A stretch of 64,000 nt of DNA from Panulirus ornatus (lineage: Eukaryota > Arthropoda > Malacostraca > Decapoda > Palinuridae): contig NC_092257.1 of the NCBI RefSeq assembly GCF_036320965.1, forward strand, positions 17,345,413-17,409,412. Direction: 5' to 3'. A program made the translations under genes and the position numbers. Shown here piece by piece: positions 52,301 to 64,000 of the stretch (within the stretch, counting starts at the first letter, position 1; every line of letters starts with the position of its first letter). A model generated the notes under the pieces. It ran no database searches and had not been told where the DNA came from. It saw only the letters and a program-made list of their open reading frames with translations.

Positions 52301-52809
52301 TTGCTATTTGTGGGTTACGGGAGGGGGGGGGAGAGTTTTACACTCGTGTTGCCCCGTCTCTAGTACATATGTACCATGTTTAGGCACCTACTTGCCTATG
52401 TAAATAAGTAAACTATACAGCGAACAACAAAACTTGTGTGTTAACAAGGATCAATACATTTTCGTCCAAGACAAACACAGTCAGCAAGGGAGACATGCCT
52501 CCGACAACGGATGCCACTCCCTCCCTTCCTCCCTCCCTCCACTGGTCACCGTTGGTTCTAGGGCAAGGTTAAAGGACACGGGGACTGACGTCATGGGTCA
52601 CCTACCTCTCCACCTTACCCTCCGCAGGAAATGTGACCTTAGCCAAACCCCCGCCGCCACACAAGACATACTGGGAACCCAGCGCCGTGACTTGGGAAGT
52701 CCCCTTCCCACGGTGCCAACATACCCCCCGCCAGGAGGCCAGGCAGCAGCCATACACGGCCTGAGGGGGCGAGGCGGGCACACCCTGACGAAGGCAAGGG
52801 GGATACGGA

Positions 52810-52811
<2 letters not shown>

Positions 52812-52902
<91 letters not shown>
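52812..52902. repeat. (GA)n microsatellite
   Basis: Uninterrupted GA tract. Confidence 0.97.
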
Positions 52903-52904
<2 letters not shown>

Positions 52905-54590
52905 GGGGTGAAAAAAAAAAAACGGGGTGATAATGTTGTCGTAAGGGGGACTATGACACCATACATACTCGGCTTGTTAGGGAGTTGAACCATCAAGTTT
53001 AAAATTACACCAGACGGCCAGAGACGGGCACAGCTGCCGGGTGCGCGTTGCCAAGAGACGGGAGGATGTACGGGGGCTGCGAGAGAGAGGGGGGGGGGGG
53101 GAGCGCACTGACGGCGGAGGGAGCGGTGCGATACACAAATGCAAAAGAGGGAAGGCAGCGGTGACGTGAAGGATGGGAGAGGGAGGGAGAGGAGAGGGGA
53201 GGAGAAGCTAGAGTGTGGGAGGTGCGGACGAGTCATGGGGACACTTCCACGGGGGGTTAGGACTCGGCCCCACCACCAGCAGCTTCCCACACCAACAACA
53301 ATAAACACAAAGCACCACACTGGGCTCGGCGGAGGGAAGACGACGGGACCGTGAGACCCGCCGATGCACGCGTGAATCCTGACGAATAAAAAAGAAGAAA
53401 AAACACAACGAAAAATATATATTCAAGACGCATTGTCCTGCTGGGGGAAGGGGGGTGATGACATGATCACTTCTACGAGGAGGTGACGTAGGGGAGACAC
53501 GAGCTCAGGTGGCAGGCAGGTGGTTAGGGCCAGGCCCCGTCAGGCAGACAATGGGCCAGCGAAGCAATACCGATGCTGGCGACAGTCAGTGTAAAACCCA
53601 CACGGGGAAGATCACTGAGCCTTCATAGTGTACAAGAATAAGCCTGGTAAACCGAGAATGGAACAGGAGTTGGATGCGCTCGGATGGATATGACAGAAAT
53701 AGGTCTGTGACCTCAAGGTCCTGAGAGGGAAGACATTTGAGTAGTTATACAGAAAAAGGTTCTGAGGCGACCAGGGACTCGCGTCAGGTGTTCACGTGGA
53801 GGGAGGGAGAGAAAAGTTAGGACCTCGACTCCACCGGGATCATCCCGAGGTCAGCCGAGCCAATATTTGTGGTGGACGGTGGAGTCTGGACGCATCAATC
53901 TATCATCCAACATCGCATCTCAATTTTCAGGCAATCTCTTGCTAACAGTCAACAAACGTATTCCACAAAAGTTATGCTGACACTAAGGATACATAACTTA
54001 TTTCTTGGTTCCGTGTACCATCTAGCTCCATGCATAATAAGAGTGAGGATTGTCCTGTAAAGATCAACCAACTCACATCTCTATCTTAACTGTGTACCTG
54101 GTGTTGTTACACTGTTTGTTATCACTTCTGCACTCCGTTATACCAGACAGTAAATACCATCCCTACTGAATACTCCACCTGTGACCTACCGGCATTCATG
54201 TCTCCCAGACTCTGTACCATTATACTGTATCTTTATTGCTTTGAGATGAGTCATTATATTTTCATGTGGATCTTGAGGGTTATCAGGCACTGTGTCTACT
54301 TTGCTTGGCCAAAGACGGAGGGTTATGGGCCACGGACGATGTGAGATCAGGGTTGTAGCGTAGGGTGTGTGTGTGTATGTGTGCGTGTGTATGCAGTATC
54401 CGCCAGCGTAGGGATGGAGAGTGTGGTGTGGGAGTGTGATATGTAGGTTGGAGGTGGTGGTGAATGAGGGCAGGGTACGGGCGAGGGCAGGTCCGGCTGG
54501 GACACTGTAAGGCGACACCACAACCATCCACTCCCCTGTCAACATGACGCCACGTGAACACGACTACAAGACACGTACAATGCAGCTGGG
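52903..54590. other. Unrecognised stretch
   Basis: Purine-rich from 53085 to 53240. The rest is unique-looking and moderately AT-rich. No gene recognised. Confidence 0.45.
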
Positions 54591-54596
54591 GGATTG

Positions 54597-54740
54597 GAGC
54601 CTCACCCTACACCCTCACGTTGCCCATCCACATACCCTACACCCTCACGCTGCCTACCCACACACCATTAGCCCTCACGCTGCCCAACCGTATGTCCTAC
54701 ACTCTCACGCTGCAGCTGCCTTCCCACACACCCTACAGCA
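54597..54740. repeat. ~27-30-bp repeat, CCTACACCCTCACGCTGCCC
   Basis: Five or so copies of ACCCTACACCCTCACGCTGC plus CCACCCACAC with point changes. Confidence 0.75.
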
Positions 54741-54835
54741 TTACCCTCAAACACATTTTACAACACTGCAGTACACGAATTCACCTTTTATTATTCAAAT
54801 ATCAACAATGAGGTCTCTGCCAGCGACTGACAATG

Positions 54836-54878
54836 TAGTTATTTACATGACAGCATAACAACAATACGTAAATAACTC
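54836..54878. other. 10-bp perfect inverted repeat (hairpin)
   Basis: AGTTATTTAC and its exact reverse complement GTAAATAACT are separated by about 20 nt. It overlaps the stop-codon end of the minus-strand frame below. Confidence 0.7.
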
Positions 54879-55119
54879 CAAACACTTCGGCCCAGCTGAT
54901 GGGCACCAGCAAGCACTCGTTCAATAAAACCAATTAAGCACAAAACTGCTAAACTGAATATAATCATTGGTTTACAACTCTCACACAAGTCCAGCCGCAC
55001 TGATTGCAGTGATTCAAACAGTCGATCAATAAAAAAGCACTTGTTGGCTGCTATGTTAAACACAACTGCCCTGGGGTTCCCAAGGAACGTGAGAATTACG
55101 TCCTCTTTTGTTAGTATAT
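54839..55119 (-). CDS. Weak candidate exon or mobile-element remnant
   Basis: On the minus strand, after CTGGTCCTGCCCAAG, the frame reads DILTKEDVILTFLGNPRAVV, then a segment with FIDRLFESLQSVRLDLCESC, a hydrophobic stretch (MIIFSLAVLCLIGFI, long enough for a membrane segment) and a stop at 54839-54841. The translation is protein-like and non-repetitive. The family is not recognised. The opposite strand also has a 195-codon frame over this region, so chance or an unknown transposon are real alternatives. Confidence 0.25.
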
Positions 55120-55435
55120 CTTGGGCAGGACCAGATGCTGCGCGGCCCCACTGCCCTGCTGGAAGGAGGGACAAGACGCGGGTGGGTAAGGTCGCTGCTG
55201 GGGCAGCGGCAGGAGGAGACGTGTATCTATTTTCGAGGTCGACCCCGGATGAGGGCACTGGAACCACCACCGCCGCCGCCAAGGTCCAATATCGGCCCAT
55301 TTATCATGAGGCAGGAATGTTCCAATCAATGCTCCCCAGCCATCCACCCTCCTCCCAACTCCCGCCCTCCACAGGAGGCACCGTCGCCTTCGTCTCCCCA
55401 GTTCACAGACAGGTAGAGCTTTCCAGGGAGGCACC

Positions 55436-55502
55436 AGGACCCCAGGTGAACTTCCCTGGCGAGGGAGGAACCCAGGTTAACTTCCCTGGCGAGGGAGGAA
55501 CC
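55436..55502. repeat. 30-bp direct duplication
   Basis: CCCAGGTGAACTTCCCTGGC followed by GAGGGAGGAA occurs twice in tandem (one G/T change). Confidence 0.85.
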
Positions 55503-56564
55503 ACACGTTCGCAGACAGCGACTTGTGGTCATAAGACAAACTACGTTGTTACCCCGAGTCCCTCAAAATCCTCTGTCCAATTCCATCCTGTCTGTAGACA
55601 GAAAGCTACAGATCACCAATCGTTCTAACCATCCTATCAACTAACGTTCTGTAAATGATTTAAATTAGGGTGTCGAGCAAACGTCACTTTGTAAAAGAAC
55701 TGTAAAAAACAAAACCAAATGGTGTCTGTAAAACAACCTCCGTCCGTCTGATCTTGATTTACCAGTATTTACCTCATTTAACACGACTTACTACACACTG
55801 TGGGCAGACGACACCTGACGGGGATACACATGTGGCTGCCTAGTCCAACACTGTGACACCTGAGGAAATACTGCCTCCCACTGGGGAAATACGTCATATA
55901 CACTCACAAAAAAGACCAGCGAGGGGGAGAGAGAGAGAGACAAAAGTCGATGGTGGCAGCCAGGTCACCAGTGATATAAGCTAACTGGAGACCCTCTCTG
56001 GCCCCCGAGGTCAAAGACCCTGCCATCATTTGGCCGAGAGCGACGGTCAAGACCCTGTTCGTTCTCCTCCACAAACATCTGTATTTTCTCTGCCGGTCGA
56101 CAGCTATAAAGCGAGGTCGTGACGCTCTGCTTGCTCCATCAGCATGTTACGTTATCAGAGGTTCAACATCATCATTGGTTACACATCTCTTCATCGTGAC
56201 GTAAGGCTGCGTCAGCTGGATACATATATATATAAATTCAAACTCTCTTATAACCAGTCACTGACAGTCTAGGTAAATTATCATCATTATTATCATAATA
56301 ATCAACATCATTATCATTATTATCATTACCAATAAGCATATCTAGTCCCAATACTATTATTGAAGTGGGCGGGCGTGGTACGTGGCAGGATATCCAGCCT
56401 TGGTATCCTTCTGCATCCTTCCACGGTCCGGCGGACGTGGCACACTTCCTATCCGCACACACACACACCCTTGGTCTGTCTTCCGGACAACTGCTCAGTT
56501 CTCCAGCCCAAAACCCTTTCCTTCAGTACACCCTCTACTGTAAAACCATACCGCCTATGTCCAT
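55503..56564. other. Unrecognised stretch
   Basis: Contains an ATTATCAT-type degenerate tract at 56278-56340. No gene recognised. Confidence 0.45.
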
Positions 56565-56667
56565 TACCACTACTACTACTACTGCTACTACTACTACAGC
56601 AACTACTACTATTATTACTACTACAACAACATCTACTACTACTACTACTACTACTACTTATACTACT

Positions 56668-56698
<31 letters not shown>

Positions 56699-56749
56699 AT
56701 AATAATAATAATAATAATAATAATATCAATAATAATAATAATAATAATG

Positions 56750-56789
<40 letters not shown>

Positions 56790-56822
56790 TAATAATAATA
56801 ATAATAATAACAATAATGATAC
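56565..56822. repeat. (ACT)n to (AAT)n trinucleotide tract
   Basis: ACT units to about 56698, then AAT units with scattered C and G changes. Poly-Leu, poly-Thr and poly-Asn frames through it are artefacts. Confidence 0.95.
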
Positions 56823-57095
56823 TTAATTCAGGTCAGGTCAGGGCAGGGCGCTCCAGAAGGACCACATGACCCCACCAGCTTATTCCTTTAGGACCAGAAA
56901 CCCTCTGAGTGGACCCCACTTAGGCTAATCACTATTCACGGGATCCCTACCGCTGATTGGAAGATTGGTAGGACTGCGCCGTACCCAGGTCCCCCAATGG
57001 TGTACAATCCCGCAAACCCGTGTCCGTCACCCTTCTAAATACCGACGCTTATCTATGAATAAAAACTGAACAAAAATAAATATGTATTCAGCCCC

Positions 57096-57098
<3 letters not shown>

Positions 57099-57174
<76 letters not shown>
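57099..57174. repeat. (CT)n microsatellite
   Basis: Uninterrupted CT tract. Confidence 0.97.
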
Positions 57175-59844
<2,670 letters not shown>

Positions 59845-60299
59845 CAGGTCGCAAATATGCCAGTTTTATGTGCTTACATTCTTTCCAGTGTGTGTGACCA
59901 GTGTACAGGTGGGGCTGCAGTAACCACTGGAGAAAGGTCAGAAACTCCTGCTTGGACCTTGACATTACCATGACGCACTCATGCTCACACTGAGCCATCC
60001 ACCACACTCCAGCCATCCACCACACTCCAGCCATCCACGACAAAGATAGCGAACAGCTTATCCAGTAGTGTGGTGAGAGAGAAAACGGTGAACGGGAAAT
60101 ACCTGGTTCAAAAAAAAATATGTGTAAACATAATCATAAGTGGGTGACTGGAGTTAGGAGTCAGGGGAATGACTGGAGTGTGCATCAGTGGACGGGGATA
60201 TAGAGAGACTCTTGAATGTGAATGAGCTGAAAGGGGCGGTGGTGGGTTGCCAGACCACACCTTGGAATAAGCGAGAATTAAAAAAAAAAAATTATCGTG

Positions 60300-60900
60300 G
60301 CTTTAGGGAGAGTGAGAATGACATGTGTGTGGGAAGGTGTTGAATGTTATTGAGTTTGAAAAAGTGGCTTGTGTGCAGTGATACCATGAGAAAGTGGGCG
60401 AAGAGGAGCATAAGGTTAGAGTACACGAATCTGAGGGAGTGGGCGAGAAATGGAAGGCATTTGGGAAGCAATGCTTACTGGTGAAGTGTGTGTGTTAGGC
60501 AGAAGATCGGGTATGGACGACTGAGAGAGAAAGGGTACTGAGTGGTGAGATAAGGAAGTTAACTTGCTGGTGAAAGAGGAAAGAGAGGTTCATAAGCGAT
60601 ACTCACAAGGAAGGAACATGAGTGATTGGGAGATACATAGTAGTATGTTTCAAGAGGTCGAGAGGTAGGTGCAAGGGCTGAAAAAGAGGACAGATGAGAA
60701 ATGGGGTGAGAGCGTATCAGCAAACTTCAGGAAAATTAGGAAATGCTTGGGAAGGAGATGAATACTATGATGAGAACAGGGGAAGAAATGGGAGCATCAG
60801 TGCGGGGAACAGATGAGGGAGCGTAACAGGCACAGAAGTAAAGAGGAAATGGACTGAGAATTTTGAAGGACTGATGAATGTGTTCGATGACAAAGTGGCA
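60300..60900 (+). mobile_element. Decayed LINE fragment, plus orientation (ORF residues ~282-470)
   Basis: The plus strand can be aligned to the linker region of the intact LINE ORF with frameshifts: ACVQ-YHEKVGEEEHKVR against TCVGKYQERLCTEWKKVR, LLVKEE-REVHKRY against VLVKEKREAFGRF, KWGERVSANFRKI against SWGERLSVNFREN, and ENFEGLMNVFDDKVA against EYFEGLLSVSDDRVA. Endonuclease and RT domains are absent. It abuts an inverted copy at 60901. Confidence 0.7.
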
Positions 60901-61590
60901 GTCCTTCAAAATACTCACATCATCTCTTCTCTGCTTGTCATCACTTTACCCTATGCTTCTCTCAATGATGTTCTCATCTGTTCTTTGTTCTCCTCACACT
61001 GTTCACCACCTAAAACATTTTCTTAATCTCCCTAAAGTTTGCTGATACTCTCTCACCCCATTTCCCATCTACCCCTTTTCTAAGCTCCGGCAACTTCCTC
61101 TTCACCCCCTGGCAATTTCACTTGTACACCACCTACTCACTCGCACTACTTCTTTGCACATATTTCCATACAACTCTCTTTTCTCTATCACTAGCAACTT
61201 AACTTTTTCATCCCACCACTTATTATCCTTTCTGATACGTCCGCAGCAAACTTTTCGCATAACATATACTTTACTCGCACACATAAAGCAACGCTTTCCT
61301 GAAAGCCTTTCACTCCTCTCCGGCTTCCAGTGTTTCATCTGGTCTCACCTTACGCCACTCATCACTCAATCCTTCCTGGCACCTCTTCACACAAGCCTCT
61401 TCTCTAAACTAACTCCCTTTCACCAACTTCTTCCCACACATGTAATCCCCCCCCCCTTCCCCCTAGAGCCTCAACAAAGTTTCACACTCGCCTTCAGCAA
61501 ATAATCAGACATCCCACCTGCTGCCTCTCTTGGCTCATTCACATGCAACAGCCTCTCTTTGGCCAGCCTGTCAGTCACTACACAGACCAT
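60901..61590 (-). mobile_element. Decayed LINE fragment, minus orientation (ORF residues ~232-460)
   Basis: Minus-strand text includes RLAKERLLHVNEPREAAGGM then SD, matching RRAKERLLDVNVLRGATGGM then SD of the intact LINE. It also has KRCFMCASKVYVMRKVCCGR then KDNKWWDEKVKLLVIEKREL, matching MDCAKDACGMRRVGGGLF and WWDEEVRVLVKEKREAF. It ends at EYFEG-like text (60901-60916). Stops and frameshifts show it is dead. With the plus-oriented copy it forms an inverted pair over the same ORF region. Confidence 0.75.
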
Positions 61591-61672
61591 CAATGCCATG
61601 ATGATCCCCCTAACCCCATTCAACAAGGGCCTGAGTTGATCTTGAAGATTTGCGTTCATGTGATGCGACGCA

Positions 61673-61935
61673 TGACTGACGGACAGCTTCCTGTGTTCTT
61701 GAAACGTCTACCATCTGTCAACTTGACTGACTGACCGTTTCCTAGGTTCATGATACACCTGTCACCTGTCAACTTGATTGACTAACAGTTTCCTAGGTTC
61801 ATGGTATACTAGCCATCTGTCAACATGACTGACTGTGACAGTTTCCTAAGTTCAAGATACACCTGTCACCTGTCAATTTGACTGACTGACCATTTCCTAC
61901 ATTCATGAAATACCTGTCACCTGTCAACATGGAAG
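61673..61935. repeat. ~52-bp minisatellite, five copies
   Basis: GACTGACTGACCGTTTCCTA, GGTTCATGATACACC and TGTCACCTGTCAACTT recur about five times in order. Confidence 0.88.
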
Positions 61936-62206
61936 ATGTGTGACAATGTAAAATATCTGGTCGTGGTTTAGACCCGGTGAAGTCTTTGGGGAGGTCTTCT
62001 ACACCCACAACCCAGGCAGGGCCCAGGCTGGGTGTGGCAGCACAGCTGGTACTGGATACATTACAACGATCAAGTCACCATTCACAGCCTCCACGCCATC
62101 CTGACCTACCATAACTCTTACAGCACGTCACCTTTAAAACACTATTTCTGAGAGTCATCTTAGTTTCTCACTCTACAGCCCCAGGTGCTGTGACCAAAAC
62201 TTGTTT

Positions 62207-62208
<2 letters not shown>

Positions 62209-62266
<58 letters not shown>
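62209..62266. repeat. (GT)n microsatellite
   Basis: Uninterrupted TG tract. Confidence 0.97.
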
Positions 62267-62268
<2 letters not shown>

Positions 62269-62520
62269 GTAGGTGGTGATGAACTTAAAGGTAAAATTGT
62301 ACTGCCTGTGAACTGGGAGAGAGAAAGAGCACTGCAACATGCAGTAGGCCGCTCCGACCCTCTGTGAAGCAGACCTCGACTCCCACACACCAGGGGTAAG
62401 ACCACACAGCCTCCTGACGGCGACCAACCAGAAGAAGGCTACTCTCGCCTCCCACTTGTTAATGTTACAGGAACACATCACACTCGTTACCACATGACTC
62501 TACAGGGTTTCCCCCCCTGA

Positions 62521-63070
<550 letters not shown>

Positions 63071-63194
63071 AAATTGTATACATAAAATAACAGTTGCACC
63101 TTCAATTACAAAACAACAAAGATAATGTAAATGACAGATCAAGAGACACCACTATGGTTAAGCAGTGGTAAATGTGAGAGCAGTGGCGGAACAG

Positions 63195-63276
63195 GTAACA
63201 CTCACCCGGCGCAGGAGCAGGGAAGTGTCAGTACTGTAGAGGAACACGTCATGTAACACTCACCAGGTGCAGGAGC
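63195..63276 (-). promoter_or_regulatory. Duplicated splice-donor cassette
   Basis: A 24-nt block occurs twice on the minus strand, 63276-63253 and 63218-63195, with 22 of 24 positions equal. Each contains GCTCCTGC and GGTGAGTGTTAC, a strong GTGAGT donor. Between them GTGTTCCTCTACAG looks like an acceptor. The first donor (intron from 63263) closes the long coding frame in phase 0; the second lies after an in-frame TGA. Confidence 0.6.
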
Positions 63277-64000
63277 TTGAGGAGCGTGGGCGTGACAGGG
63301 AGGTGGCGCGGCGTGCGGAGGCTGCGGGCGCGCCGCAGGGGTGCGCTACTAACCCCCGCAGCCTCACGCTGGCACCGCAGGCACTTCTCACTCTCCTCTT
63401 CTTGTCCTTCTTTTATCTCAAGTATGCCGCCCTGCGGCGGCTGTGGAGTGCGGAGCTTGGGCCGTGCGCCTGACCGCTCGTAGAGACTTGCGGCCGAGCT
63501 GAGGTCGGCGGAGGAGGCCAGGGAAGGGGCGCTGTATACGCTGATGCCCTCGTCCACACTGCTGCCGCTCCACGTGCCGCCACGCACGCTGCCGTACACC
63601 GAGGAGGACGTGACGCTGCCCTCCTCGCTGTACACACACACGCCCTCGTCTGTCGTGGTAGTGGAGGTGAGGCGGGATACTCCCGACACTGTGGAGGTGG
63701 TCGAGTGTCGCTTTCCCCCTGCCGTCACCTGTCCACTGCCGCCGCTCACCTCACCCCCAGCGGCTGTGTCCACTTTATCCACACCGTCTTTCTTTGCCTC
63801 GTCTGGGTACGTTTTCGAATGTACAAACAAAATCTTTCGTCTTTCCGTCGTTCTCACGGCTGGACAACGTCTGCATATTGCTCCCGGAGGCAATGTCAGC
63901 GTTCTCCTGAATGGACTGCCAACGGCGACACCGGCGTCTGCACTGGCCTGTGGTTTGGACTCGACGGAGTCAACGGCGAGTGTTGGATCAACAGGTACCT
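63264..64000 (-). CDS. Coding exon of an unidentified host gene, open at the window edge
   Basis: On the minus strand a frame is open from the window edge (64000) to CACCTG at 63264, where GTGAGT forms a donor; reading past it meets TGA within five codons. This gives about 245 uninterrupted codons of non-repetitive, GC-rich sequence, the strongest host-gene signal in the window. The true start is upstream of the window, since the frame has no stop before the edge (VPVDPTLAVDSVESKPQASA at its beginning). Visible features: a CRRC and a CLRC pair, a basic KILFV segment that fits the RVxF-type PP1 docking pattern, a Ser/Gly-rich middle with two related DEGVCVYS/DEGISVYS segments, and an acidic then basic C-terminal part (GQEEESEKCLRC, RRARSLRTPRHL). 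Probably largely disordered, cytoplasmic or nuclear; no signal peptide or membrane segment is seen. Family not recognised. Confidence 0.6.

Noticed and set aside
56360..56869. 169-codon frame rich in Leu and Ile
   Set aside because: It is a translation of the (ACT)n/(AAT)n trinucleotide tract.
60736..60918. Short minus-strand frame across the inverted LINE junction
   Set aside because: It reads antisense to the decayed plus-oriented LINE fragment and has no independent support.

Overview
This is a stretch of eukaryotic, non-bacterial DNA, most likely from an arthropod and probably a decapod crustacean. The evidence is indirect: a microsatellite about every 1-2 kb (AC/GT, AG/CT, AT, AAT), many minisatellites, several decayed non-LTR retrotransposon fragments of the kinds common in decapods, tRNA-derived SINE-like sequences, and no compact gene order. 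I cannot name the species. No operons, rRNA genes, CRISPR arrays or confident intact tRNA genes were seen.

Layout. 1-20.5 kb: intergenic or intronic sequence with minisatellites (27-bp array at 5.65-6.2 kb, 60-bp array at 11.16-11.6 kb, 21-bp array at 14.2 kb, 51-bp array at 19.5 kb) and a few weak exon-like open stretches. 20.5-31.6 kb: a tRNA-like SINE with a CA tail, a CR1-like reverse transcriptase (RT) remnant at 25.2-25.66 kb that carries a (GT)n tract inside its reading frame, other RT scraps, and a 16-bp array that repeats a TGAGTCA motif. 31.8-35.4 kb: purine-rich degenerate repeats and two weak exon candidates. 35.4-39.2 kb: the best-supported element of the window, an apparently full-length RTE-like LINE on the minus strand with an intact 998-codon ORF (apurinic endonuclease plus RT). 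A 270-bp SINE-like element sits directly upstream in the same orientation and shares both its 5' head and its 3' tail with the LINE. 39.8-44.2 kb: more 21-bp arrays, a CR1-like scrap, a LINE 3'UTR fragment at 43.8 kb, and three copies of a short conserved repeat. 44.2-60 kb: mostly simple repeats and unrecognised sequence. 60.3-61.6 kb: two decayed LINE fragments covering the same ORF region, joined in inverted orientation. 63.26-64 kb: the only non-transposon coding sequence I consider likely, a minus-strand exon of about 245 codons running off the window edge and ending at a good splice donor.

Functionally, the LINE encodes what is needed for target-primed reverse transcription, and the adjacent SINE-like element looks built to use that machinery. 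The 63-64 kb exon belongs to an unidentified host gene. Most other long open frames are translations of tandem repeats whose unit length is a multiple of three, or of dinucleotide tracts, and were not called as genes. All alignments were made by eye; identities and boundaries are approximate.
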